Source of the DNA: Tritrichomonas musculus
Lineage: Eukaryota; Parabasalia; Tritrichomonadida; Tritrichomonadidae
Reading direction: 5' to 3'
Assembly (NCBI GenBank): GCA_039105265.1
Contig: JAPFFF010000004.1
Location: forward strand, 2,418,001 to 2,482,000
Length of the DNA stretch: 64,000 nt
Notes under the pieces: generated by a model
Databases searched by the model: none
Told to the model about the DNA's origin: nothing
What the model saw: the letters and a program-made list of their open reading frames with translations, nothing else
Position numbers and translations under genes: made by a program
Shown: positions 19,801 to 29,600 of the stretch, piece by piece
Numbering within the stretch: position 1 is the stretch's first letter
How the letters are laid out: every line of letters begins with the position of its first letter

Positions 19801-21492
19801 AGAGAATCAGACTCAATCGATGGAATTGGAAGCATCAGCAACAGTAGTACCATTGCAGGTGATACAGAAGTTTGTTCAATCTGTTCGACACACAAGAAAG
19901 ATGAAATTTTTGCTTATCCACTTTACATTTATCGAACAAAATTGCCATTCATAATCGACAAGCCACCAATGCTTGAAAAAGATGAAGTTGCTGATGAAAT
20001 CGAAATTGATGACAATCTTGGCGACATCAGTATCAGTATTGATGAAAACGAAGAGGAAGATGAAGAAGAACAAAGTGAAAATGAAGATGGTGATTTAATG
20101 AGGCTATTATTCTTGCTATTGGGCAAGAAGAAAAGTAGCAAAAAGGAGAAAAAGAAACTAAATAGAAGGTTCAAAAAACAGCAAAAAGAAGAGAACATTG
20201 AATACAAGCTTTCTAAAGAAGATCAGCAATTTAAGCGTTGCACTGCTGGTGCCAATTTTGTCCTTCAATTTGGTATTTGCCCGCATCCTGTTCATCCAAC
20301 CTGTGTCAAAGATGACGTATTTACATGTCCAATTGATCGTTCAGTTAAAAATGGCCTTTTACCATGTCTTGAATGTATACCGAAGTCGATTATTTTCAAA
20401 AATTCGAAGACATTTGAACTCAACAATGATCCAAATACTCTTGGTGAAAGTGCAATCAATTCTATTTCATCATTTATTAAAAAAGTCACCTCGTTTTTCA
20501 ATAATAAGCCAATAAACGTCTTTGTTGAATTAGCCAAATCAATCAGCGGTCTTATTTCTACCTATGAAATTCGATTGAGAAGCCTCGTTGATTGTCTTGA
20601 TTCAGAAAAAACATTCTTCCTTTCAAGGAACTTGTTTTTGACAGTCTGGTATTCTTATCGAATCCAGAAGAAGCCGAACATTTGTTCTCCAGACGATGAG
20701 AAGCGATTGACTGTCTTTCAACGATTCATCAAGAAGTTGATTGAAAATGACAACAACAACAAATCTGGTGTAAATGAAATAGTTGCGTCATTCATCAATT
20801 CCAATGATGATTTGAAAGAAGAAAAGTTGTATCTGTTTTTGAGAAGGGTTTGTTTGGCAGAACATTTCCTTCTTAACAATTGTGAATTTGCAATGGCAAA
20901 CATCATTGATTGGGATGAAATATTATCACCAACAAGTTTGGCCGAAAGATACAATGTCAAATTCACAACAATTGATGATGATTTCGAATTTAAACCGTTT
21001 TCATTCATAAGTTTGCCACAAGAATTCCTCCGATTGAACCTCGAGCCTTTCAATTTGCCAATCACACGTCAAAGAGATGTTCTTCTCTTCAACATCTTAG
21101 ATTACAATTATCTTATAAACAACTACGATGAAATTTCGGGCGATATTCTTGATAAAGATGAAGAAAGCATTATCAAGAAAAATAAGAAGAATTTGGTATC
21201 AAGCGAAAATGGAGAAATTAGTGATATCTTTTCAATATTTTATAGTAAAAAATATTACCCATCAGTGGTTCTGTTCGTGGGAAAATATTCATCAAACGTC
21301 GTAGTTGTTGACCAGGATTACTATGCAACATTTAATCCATTTTACTTGGATAAGTATGGATGCCCTGATGTTGGCTTTAAACGCTCACAGCCACTTTTCT
21401 TTAATGAAGAAAGATATGAAAAATTCGTTGATAAAATATTGTCAGGAGAATTTACTAATTCATTGAATCCTATATCTGATTATAAGGACTAA
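16855..21492 (+). CDS. UBR-box E3 ubiquitin ligase (UBR1/UBR2-like)
   Basis: A 1545-residue protein of the N-degron recognin type. The UBR-type zinc finger lies at ~52-115 (CQHQWSTPELSISCRDCANS, CICLSCFLNGNHKGHEYSV, then GNCDCGDLSLWKRSGFCSKH). It contains the cysteine/histidine ligands and acidic pocket expected to bind type-1 N-terminal residues. A long helical middle follows. A RING-like module starts with CSICSTHKK at ~1007 and closes with FGICPHPVHPTC (~1140), CPIDR (~1158) and CLEC (~1170); about 120 acidic and basic residues are inserted between its halves. The C-terminal part (VFVGKYSSNVVVVDQDYYAT, ~1475-1495) resembles the UAIN cap of UBR1. Expected action: cytosolic ubiquitination of N-degron substrates with an E2. 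Start: first ATG, no upstream coding. Length is close to the yeast and animal proteins (1700-1950), slightly short. Confidence 0.88.
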   Translation: MNYDYNELVNSFISDPESAIKRCQEIICSVSNFDSYKDFYTYHLKNAHISTCQHQWSTPELSISCRDCANSGNSCICLSCFLNGNHKGHEYSVDAGSVGNCDCGDLSLWKRSGFCSKHSGLGDQDKNPQDYLDKNLQTLLTDVIFKAAFSSLSNFTNDDTEKAISIIQFISSFLKFGDGFRRLIVISLTEKFDLKGLMSGIVQYSKDFNQSFQKLCGGLINDQLFIRNFSIICYYVLDACVLKDSKNVMTHGNKYISYDIWNDFWFHSFNDNILEYNITHKKFQWFDFFCDNLAYEKELFSYVGSEDFKDFPEALYTTIGSVFKATKIQPNEETQLFFDNLVEQHICSGFRKKENDGIIFASFKDDTEIGPYKSFFYFRITFYYVFYAFKDKPNLKFDKLFEALDEFLDINPIFYAGKSPIGSGNGEENDNDNFVLNFLNQDKFSQPVPLINYKSFHNGGSVFLSNPLIDSLVSLFGNDNISRIKIGRFLSSEKYHNLRVKLGIATMKTIASFVSNRLSIAAENNRFLKFMYKRFDDPTDITLYIRRFIPLFQLLLGIKCTEKAMIDEFCLKEFFAFEFAREFGLFDDFSSEDYDDENINEKQKQMVYSFLYMTLVFVCDRNMFHFDPDSIVEEQIIFALKQGVHSIDKLSTLYDKKAQRVNNRLDRFNNILMKVASTDRSESSNDIQESKNDNQESKNDNNDSDDDSNSDNKESSKSFQKEVLFYLKKGVKWNPISAINSLNKQMTILNEEISKKADELLKIPEYQPEETLFNPVDQTTNNENNDSDGLSINLRQFLMTPTVISIVYHTLRTGTGDDSPISDLNDHLAMNILILIAKFIKEDSKESPENPIKITEMDYSSLHDLIAKMKNEIYNCNAEKNSIECTLDQRSFVSLLNIKFSSENLPPKSIIDVLMNKGKLGQEVLNQISFYVHLDCIAGNDNNQQSTKEDINTIKRNKAKKLKEEIMNQYKSMLANYNISNQRESDSIDGIGSISNSSTIAGDTEVCSICSTHKKDEIFAYPLYIYRTKLPFIIDKPPMLEKDEVADEIEIDDNLGDISISIDENEEEDEEEQSENEDGDLMRLLFLLLGKKKSSKKEKKKLNRRFKKQQKEENIEYKLSKEDQQFKRCTAGANFVLQFGICPHPVHPTCVKDDVFTCPIDRSVKNGLLPCLECIPKSIIFKNSKTFELNNDPNTLGESAINSISSFIKKVTSFFNNKPINVFVELAKSISGLISTYEIRLRSLVDCLDSEKTFFLSRNLFLTVWYSYRIQKKPNICSPDDEKRLTVFQRFIKKLIENDNNNKSGVNEIVASFINSNDDLKEEKLYLFLRRVCLAEHFLLNNCEFAMANIIDWDEILSPTSLAERYNVKFTTIDDDFEFKPFSFISLPQEFLRLNLEPFNLPITRQRDVLLFNILDYNYLINNYDEISGDILDKDEESIIKKNKKNLVSSENGEISDIFSIFYSKKYYPSVVLFVGKYSSNVVVVDQDYYATFNPFYLDKYGCPDVGFKRSQPLFFNEERYEKFVDKILSGEFTNSLNPISDYKD

Positions 21493-21725
21493 ACATACAT
21501 ATTCAGTTAATAAAACGAATTTTAGCTTAATTTAATAAAAACTTAATTGCATATCTTGACTGTTGTTTGAATCAACAAAAAATATTTTAATCGTAATTTT
21601 TAAATGATATTATTTAATTTTCTATTATTTTTGTTTTATTAATTGGGCAAATGAATTTATATTTTTGAGAAATTATTAGGTCCAATTTATCAGAAATAAA
21701 TATCTTATTCTATCTCATTGTTCGA

Positions 21726-23650
21726 ATGCAACAATCCATTAATAATTTCCAGAAATCATTAAAATCGGGGAAAATTCATACATCAAATAAACATTTAAAG
21801 GAAACTCTTGAAAAATTCGATTTTATTTATTATGAAGATATTGATCAAATAGATGAAAGAGTAAAACATTACCAAAACAATTCAGGAATTGTTGTTATTG
21901 ATGAATGCAACCAAGACGGCATTAAATATTATGTTGTATGTTTTGATTATAAATTAATTATCTTTCCAAAGAAAGACAAAACAGAAAGTTCAACTTTGAG
22001 AATTGAGTTTTCCGGATCTAACCTTTCCGTTAAATATTTTATACAAGGCCGTACCAATCAAAATAATACAGATTCAGTAAATACAAACTTTTTCAATGAA
22101 ATAAGTAATTTTTCACAAAAATTCATGATTACAGATACAAATTTGCAGCATTTTTGGAAAAAAATTGTGAATTGCATTAGCGGATTTTTGATCAAGAAAG
22201 GCTACCAAAATTCGCGAAATAAGCATGATGAATATCGCAAAATTAGCAAAGAAAAATTTGTTGAATATAAAGAAGAAAACGCAAGTTTATCAAACAAAAG
22301 TTATATTGAAATAAGAATCTTTGGTAGAGGAAGTGGCGGAATAGTTAAATTAATATATCATATTGATAAAGAAGAAATTTTTGCGATGAAAATTCCATTT
22401 ATCGAAAGCATAGAATTGAATGAACGAGAAAGAAACAATTATTTGAATTTTCGACATGAATTCATTGTTCCATACATCGGTTACATTGAATGTATTGGTC
22501 AACCAAAATATCTTTTGCTTGAATACATTGAAGGAGAAACTCTTGATAAATATAATTTATCATCCTTAAAAGATCAATAAAAATACATCATCATATTTGA
22601 ACTTCTTCTCACAATTAAATATCTCCATTTACGAGGATACATTTATCGTGATTTCAGGTTTAGCAACATCATCATCAATCAGAACAAAGATACTATATTA
22701 ATTGATTTTAATCGTGTACGGAAAATGAAGAATGGAACAGATTCATTGGAAGAAGAAGAATTACAAACGAAAGATTTTGCCGATAAAGCAGTTGCACCAG
22801 AAAATAATAAGACATATAAATCCGATGTTTATTCGTTAGGATACATCATTCATTTCATATTATATGGGAAATCTCCTAAAAATGATGATGATGAAATGGT
22901 AATCAATGAAGGTTTTGTTTTTAAATCAAGTTTAAACCATGATCCAGCCAAAAGACCAAATATCTTTGAAATGATGGATATTTTCTATTCCAATTTTCTT
23001 TCTAAAATCATATTTGAATACAAAAAACATTATTTACTTTCACTTTCAATTCAAAAGGATCCACAGGCACAATTCAATCTTGGACTCATTTATCAAGAAG
23101 GACGAAATGTCAAACGAGATATCGACAAAGCAATCCATCATTATTCACTCGCTGCAAATCAAAATTATCCACAAGCACAATTCAATCTCGGCCTCATTTA
23201 TTCAGAAGGACGATATGTCACACGAGATATCAACAAAGCAATTCATCATTATTCACTCGCTGCAAATCAAAATTATAAAAAAGCTCAATGCAATCTCGGA
23301 CGCATTTATTATAATGGACAATATGTAACACGAGATATCAACAAAGCAATTCATTATTATTCACTCGCTGCAAAACAAAATGATCCATATGCACAATTTG
23401 CACTTGGCCTCATTTATATAGGTAATATAATAGATCAGAATATTAAAAAATCCACATATTATATTATTCTAGCATCCAAGAATAAATTAAAGCTGGCTAA
23501 TTTTATGCATGCTGTTTTACTTCACGAGGGTATATATATTAAAAAGGACATTCAACAAGCAATTCATTATTAGCAATTATATCAAACGCCAAAGATCTTT
23601 CATCAGAATTTTACAAGGGTTTCGGAGAAGATTTATATAGTTCCTTTTAA
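21726..23650 (+). pseudogene. Kinase-Sel1 repeat protein with in-frame stop and damaged 3' end
   Basis: N-terminal ~180 residues are shared with the gene at 54163-58866 (same layout: YYVVCFDYKLIIF next to a regulatory helical domain). The kinase domain starts IRIFGRGSGGIVKLIYH (~residue 197). After a TAA at 22578-22580 the same frame continues KYIIIFELLLTIKYLHLRGY, the catalytic loop YIYRDFRFSN and DFN in place of DFG, then SDVYSLGYIIHFILYGKSP. Three to four Sel1 repeats follow (AQFNLGLIYQEGRNVKRDID, ~36 residues each). The frame ends at 23573. The conserved family C-terminus reappears shifted as NAKDLSSEFYKGFGEDLYSS, so ~150 codons seen in relatives have been deleted. The altered catalytic loop suggests weak or no kinase activity. 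Without a restored stop the product is only the N-terminus plus the kinase N-lobe. Confidence 0.75.
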
Positions 23651-24836
23651 GTAATAACACAACATTTAATTCACTATTAAGATCAATCATTTTGACATTT
23701 TGAAGCCATAAAATGAATTTCCTTCTGCCTCTTTCTATAAAGAATGAAAGAAGAGTCTCTCGGGACTTGAAATGATACCAAATACCCATGATTTGATTAA
23801 TTCCAGTGATAAGTTGAATTCAAATGAAAATTTTTCCAAATGATTGCTATTTTGAAAGGCACAATCATTATTTTAAAGAAGAAAGAACATAATCTGACTC
23901 TATATTTCTCTATTCTATCATCAATCTTCAAATCTTTGAGATAAAATGAAAGCTACCATATATTTCTTGTCGTAACAAAAAAGTTTGATGATAGAATAAA
24001 TTCAATAAATTTATATTTAATGTATTTCATATTAAAGTTTTTTTTTTTTTTTTCTCCATCAATAATTTATAAAACTTTTTATCATGAAAATATCATTTAT
24101 CATTATCAAACATCTTGATTACTACACCCTGTATATGTATCAGTTATATCTTTAATAAAATAAACAATTACCCATAATTACGATAAAAAAATGTTAATAA
24201 TACATTATTTAACCAAAAATATCCTTTAGAAATATATATTGCTTTTATAAAAGCAAGCAAGCACAGAAAAAGCAAAAAAATTCAAATGTTTTTCCGAAAT
24301 TCTTTAATTCAATACAAATTGATTTTTTCTTCTGATGTTTCAGTAATATGTAACTACTCTTCATTTTCAGAATATTCATAAAAAAAATATGAATATGAAC
24401 TATCAGAATCATTATAAGAATCATTGAAAGAAGAATCGAAATCAATACTACAATAAAAACAAAAGCATATACAACAAAAAAGTTATCAGTGCTGCTACTT
24501 TTTTGATTTCTTCTTTAGAAAATATAGACTCAATTTTTGAAAAAAATTCAATGATATATAAATGTAAATTTTCTAATTGTTTCCTAATCTTCTTTTTTTA
24601 AAAATGTATTCTTTCAAAATTTCCATAGATAAGTAACTTATGGATGACCTCAATTACATAGCCATTACTTGATTGCAATTAAATACACTTAAAACTCACG
24701 CTATGTAATCACCGATATGAATGGAGACATAATAAATGGAAATTGGAAATGCACATGTGAATTGTCAGAACAAATAATTGAATAAAACATATTAATAAAT
24801 CAAGAAGTATTTGTTTATTAAATGCAATATCTTATT
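23651..24836. other. Intergenic, one acidic-serine fragment
   Basis: Mostly A+T-rich with no gene. On the minus strand, 24354-24453 reads IDFDSSFNDSYNDSDSSYSY and ends ENEE and a stop. This could be the tail of a decayed gene or chance low complexity. A poly-T run at 24038-24052 is plain homopolymer. Confidence 0.35.
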
Positions 24837-26063
24837 TTAATTTTGTTGATCAATCAAGCTCACATTAATCGGCTCATTTCCATTCTTCTTCTTTTTCACA
24901 ACGCACACGACAATCACTACAACAACAATCAAAGCAACAGCTGCAGCACATCCAATTATGATCCATTTCGTTGTCCCGCTGAACCATCCATCACCATCAT
25001 CCTTTGGGAATTCTTCATTGTTATAGAAACGAAGCACGAGTTCGTTTGTAAATGGCTGGTTCCCGATTCCGCCGTGATTGTAGGCCTCATCGTTCTTCAT
25101 GTAATCGTAGCATTGCACGTTTTCCCATGTGCTGCATGCATGCTTTGCACTCCTCGTCTCTAGGCTGCCGTCAGCCGGACAATGAATGCCAACAAATGAT
25201 CCGTTATCCAGCCGTTTTGCACCACAAGTTCCTTGCAGGCCAGAGTTCATGATGAATCCTGTTCTGACTCCCGGATCCGGCAGTTCTTTTGACAAGTATG
25301 GCTGCATTTTCTTGTAAATTGCATCTGTAACTTCATCTGTATCGCCTGCTTTCTTCATGTATTCGTAGGCATCTGAGCAGTCGATTTTATTGTCGCCGTC
25401 TTCAATGCAGCCTTTGTAGAGAGGAAAGTTGGGAAACATCGCCCATTGCGATGGCATGTGTCTTGCTGATGGCCCGGTGACCATGAAAACATTTTGTGTA
25501 GCTACGAAGATGATCGATGTGAAGGTTCCTCCGATGCCTGGTGCAATGAATAATATTCCATCGATATGTTTTTTAACCCAGTCTCTTGTGTTGTATTCGG
25601 TGGTGAAATAACGCATAAAATTGGTGCCCATGCTGTAACCAGCCAAAATTGCTTTCTCTTTGGTGTTCGCGTAATTTTGTTCAATTGCTTGCTTTAATGA
25701 TTCAAATACTTGCATTGTGCCTGGAAAGAATAATGTCCAATCATAGGGAACTTCATATGTATTGTTGAGTCCTTTCAAAAAGTCTTCATGATCTGTTTTT
25801 TGAATAGGATCAGTTTCGATAATTACTCCATCTGGATGAGTAAGTTCTCCTGTGGACTCATTATATATAGTATCAATAAGTGAATCTCTGCATTCATTTG
25901 TTACATCTTTTGTTCGAACAATTGGAGTGTGATTAAAGGTTCCATTGCATTTTGGGAAATTTTCAGGTTTTGTTATTGTTGCATATAATTCAGATGTACT
26001 GAAACCAGGAGCAAAAAATAATGGTTTTTCTGAGTTAATGAGATATAAAAGAAAGAATATCAT
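24837..26063 (-). CDS. LCAT/PDAT-family acyltransferase or phospholipase, membrane-anchored
   Basis: A 408-residue protein of the lecithin:cholesterol acyltransferase family. The chosen start, 26063, gives MIFFLLYLINSEKP as a signal peptide; an ATG 48 bases upstream (26111) would add 16 polar residues. Early motif PLFFAPGFSTSEL is the oxyanion/lid region. EVPYDWTLFFPG corresponds to the family's Y-D-W-R strand, and AGYSMGTNFMRYF carries the nucleophile serine (G-x-S-x-G). The C-terminal H of AYNHGGIG fits the catalytic histidine. A transmembrane helix (WIIIGCAAAVALIVVVV, near the end) and a KKKKNG tail anchor it with the enzyme on the lumenal or outer side. It would cleave or transfer acyl chains of phospholipids. 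Its base composition is clearly less A+T-rich than its surroundings. Confidence 0.88.
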   Translation of the reverse strand: MIFFLLYLINSEKPLFFAPGFSTSELYATITKPENFPKCNGTFNHTPIVRTKDVTNECRDSLIDTIYNESTGELTHPDGVIIETDPIQKTDHEDFLKGLNNTYEVPYDWTLFFPGTMQVFESLKQAIEQNYANTKEKAILAGYSMGTNFMRYFTTEYNTRDWVKKHIDGILFIAPGIGGTFTSIIFVATQNVFMVTGPSARHMPSQWAMFPNFPLYKGCIEDGDNKIDCSDAYEYMKKAGDTDEVTDAIYKKMQPYLSKELPDPGVRTGFIMNSGLQGTCGAKRLDNGSFVGIHCPADGSLETRSAKHACSTWENVQCYDYMKNDEAYNHGGIGNQPFTNELVLRFYNNEEFPKDDGDGWFSGTTKWIIIGCAAAVALIVVVVIVVCVVKKKKNGNEPINVSLIDQQN

Positions 26064-26440
26064 TTGATATTTTTTCAATTCAATCAATTGAATATTTGAA
26101 TTATTATTCAAAATTGAATAAAATATTAGTGCGATTTTTAAATTTTTAAATATCTTTTTATATTTATAATATTAAATAATTATTAAGAAAAATTTAAGAT
26201 TTTATAAATTTAAATTATGATAAATTTATCAAAATATTGAAATATACTGAAAAATAATAAAGTTAAAGTTAGAATATCACTCAATTTTGGAAAGGTTATC
26301 TTTCATTTTTTTAAAATATTATAAGAACTGTTGGAGTATCATTTAATCATCTCAAAAATAAATGACTATAATTTAAGGTGAAAATTTCCAACTGGGAAAA
26401 GTTATCCATTTAAATTAAAATCATATGATTACCAATTCAA
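26064..26440. other. Intergenic, no clear feature
   Basis: A+T-rich sequence between the LCAT-like gene and the duplicated block that starts at 26441. It should hold the promoter of the minus-strand LCAT-like gene. No motif is recognised. Confidence 0.4.
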
Positions 26441-26564
26441 TGAATGAATGACCGATATCATCAAATAGAGAATCAATTGTAGGATTTGGATTTTTCATAA
26501 AAATTCTATTATCAAATCTGTTAATTAGATTAATGATAGGATCATATTCAATCTCATCATCCAT
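26441..26564 (-). pseudogene. 5' fragment of the 1376-aa orphan gene
   Basis: Codes for the first ~41 residues of the protein at 33047-37177 (MDDEIEYDPIINLINRFDN against ...LIDSFDN there). It breaks off at 26441 and has no continuation. It is the left leftover of the duplicated block. Confidence 0.85.
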
Positions 26565-26698
26565 AATTTAAATTCTTTTGTTTATGTTTATTCTCAATAT
26601 TTTTAAATTTTTTGAATACATATTTGAGAAAAATATAAATAAATTACTCAAAAAGTTATCAAATAATTTGAATACTTGATTGTTCAATATTTGTTTAA
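26565..26698. promoter_or_regulatory. Divergent promoter region, copy A
   Basis: 134 bases between the divergent ATGs of the truncated orphan copy and the SecA-like gene. The second copy (37178-37311) has the same length and only two visible differences. It must serve the intact SecA-like gene. No initiator of the TCA-Y-T/A type stands out right before the ATG. Confidence 0.6.
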
Positions 26699-29600
26699 AT
26701 GCCTATTTTAGATCCATCATTACAATACTTTTTACTCAATAACGAAAACAAACAAAAGAATAACAAAAATGGATATTCTTTTTTCTTCAAATATCTCAAA
26801 ATAGCTTCGAAAAATAAAAGTCGCAATAACACAACTATTTGGTCATCGGTACAGTTTAAAAAAGATCTTCAATCAAGCATATCTTTTTTGAATGAAGAGT
26901 TTGAATGTGGTTTTAAATATGAAAAACATTTTGCAAATTCAAAAAAAAATCAAGATTATTATGAAATGTTATTTAATAAAATAAATTTTGAACCAGATAC
27001 CAAAAAATTACAAGAATCAAAAAAATCAATTGGCACTTATCTTATTTGTGATGATAACTTTAATACCAAATTTTATCAACCTTGCGTCTTTTTCCCGAAA
27101 TATCATTCCTGGTATCTTTCAGATACACCCGTTGCCATTCTATGCATTGATTCAGAGAAATTTGTTGAATTAGATGATAAAATTATTCAAAAAATTTTCA
27201 CAATAATTAAACTAGAAATTGACCTAATGGTTGCAGCTAATCTAACCCTTATCTTATGTTACAACGGTTTATTAAAGACGGAATCATTTTTTTATCAACT
27301 GATTCAAGATCATCAATTTTCAGAGCTTCATATCAACATTTTTAACGATCCATTTTTAGAACGATTTTTACTTTTTATGAACAAACATTATTTTTCCAGC
27401 AACAACTATTTAAACGGCTACATGTACCTTTATTCCAACTTTTTGAATGAAAATTCAGAAAATTATGAACAAATGCAAATTTTCAGACGAATTCCAAACG
27501 TTAAAACAATTTCTTTTTCAATGCATCCACGGGAAGCTTTAATCAAACGCTTCTTCGTCACAACCAAACCTTTTCAGTACTGTAAAACAGGTTTTGATAG
27601 TCAACATTTACGTGTCATTTTATGCAATGTTGCGATTTTTGAGCAAAATGAAAAAGTTCATCACACAAAAGTTGATCTAAGTCAACTTGTAAGCTTGACA
27701 GAATATGAACAAAGAGTAAAAATTGTCAAAGATTTAAGAAATAAAATAGCAACTGAAACTTCTAACCTTTGTGTTGGTTATATAAAACCGTCAGATTTTC
27801 TTAACTCAAAAGAAGAGTATGTTTACATTTTGATTGATGATGAAAAGCATCGAAAGTTGCACTATGATGTCCATTTTGAAGACCTGCACTTGATCAGGCC
27901 TAGCATGTTTGTCATCGACAGTCTTTCTTTGTGTCCAATTGAAGAAGGGATGCACAAAGACATTGAAATGATTCTAAGCAAAGTTGATGCAAAAATTGGA
28001 AATTTGATGGAATTAGTTGAATCAACCAAATCCAATAAAAAAATTAAAAAACTCAAAAAGAAAAGTTTCTCTACTAATTATTTTTATAACCTTGTTCATA
28101 AAGAATACGTCCATGCAATTGCACGTGTAGCTTTTGCATACACATACTTCATGAGAGAGAAAGATCCAGTAAGAAACATTGACTTTAGAATTAGAAATCA
28201 GCAGATTTACACTGTTCTTGAAGCATGCAAAAAGTTCTTTAATGACAATTCGAACACCGCAACGATTGATGATTCTAAAGGATCTATTTTTCAGATCAAA
28301 ACAGGCGAAGGTAAATCATGCATTGTCTGTCTAATTGCAGCTACGCTTGCATTAAAAGGAAAGACAGTTCATATTGTTTCATCGAATATTAAACTTAGCA
28401 ACAGAGATTACATAGAGTCCTTTGAATTCTTCAAAATGTTAAATAAAAAGTCTGCGATTTTGTTGCATCAAAACGAACTTCCTTATTTTGAATCTGTATC
28501 AAGTATTGAAAATGAAATGAATGAACTAAAGAAAAACTTTTATCCTGATTGTTATTATGCTGATGAACATTTTGAGAATACATCGAAAATGAACTTTTCT
28601 ACTTGTGGAGTTGATTCGAACAACAATGAATATAAAGGTAAAGCAAATGTTGTATTCTCAACTTTTGTTAATTTTGAATGCTTCTACTTGTTCTTGATGG
28701 AGAATTTTCCAGCGTACATTGAAAAATACTTCGAAGAGTGTGGAATGTTGATTGATGAAGCTGATTCTATTCTGATTGATGAAATAACGAATGGAACAAT
28801 TATTTCACGTGAGATGAAAACGAATGCAAAACGAATCCTATCGCTTGTTTATAATCTAAAAGAAAAAAAAGACAAAGATAAAAATGAAATTTTAGAAAGA
28901 TTGAAAGAAGATCCAATGTGTAGAGATATCGAAATAGGCGATGTTAGACGAATGCTGAAAGATAATGGAATAGTAAACAGGCCTGAATTTCAAGATGGAA
29001 AGAAGTATCTAGTTGAGTCATTCCAAGTAAAGAACAAAAAGAGAATATCAAATTTTATTAAGAAAACAAAGAATTGTGCAAAGAAAATTAAATCTATTGC
29101 TCTTGGTATACCAAGAAAAGTAATATCTCAATTACAAGGAGGAGAAGAAGAAGATGATGAAAATGATGATGATAATGTAGATTTTGATTCATCGGATGAA
29201 GATGATGATGAAGAAGAAGATAATGAAAAATTAAGTACAGAAAAATTTATCGAGTTCAAGAGAATTGTTCCTTATGATTATGAGAATAAAGGAATGATTG
29301 AAAGAAACAAAGAATTCGACGGTTTTATACCTCAATTTATTTACCTTAAAGAATGTCAAAAAAATGAAAACTTGATCTTCAAAGACATCTCAATAAGCTA
29401 TCTTTACATCTCTCATCCAATCTTCGCCAAATTATACAACAACATTTGCGGATTCACAGGAACTATTGGCACCAAAGATGACAAGAAAATTTTCGCTGAT
29501 CAATACAAACTCAACACAAAAAACGTTCCACGACACAAGCCAAGTCTAAGAGTTGATTTTCCATTGACAGCTTTTGATAGTGTTTACGTCCGGAATGAAA

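Larger units (their letters stand above)
26441..27073 (+). repeat. 633 bp direct repeat, copy A
   Basis: Matches 37054-37686 in the same orientation over 633 bases with about a dozen substitutions by eye and no net length change. It contains the first ~41 codons of the orphan gene (minus strand), a 134 bp divergent promoter region and the first ~125 codons of the SecA-like gene (plus strand). Homology ends sharply on both sides. Confidence 0.92.

Noticed and set aside
23577-23789. 70-codon minus-strand frame after the kinase-Sel1 gene
   Set aside because: It overlaps the shifted C-terminus of that family on the other strand and has no protein-like features.
24822-25684. Plus-strand and other-frame open stretches over the LCAT-like gene
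   Set aside because: They are shadows caused by its higher G+C content; the minus-strand frame has signal peptide, GYSMG motif and membrane anchor.
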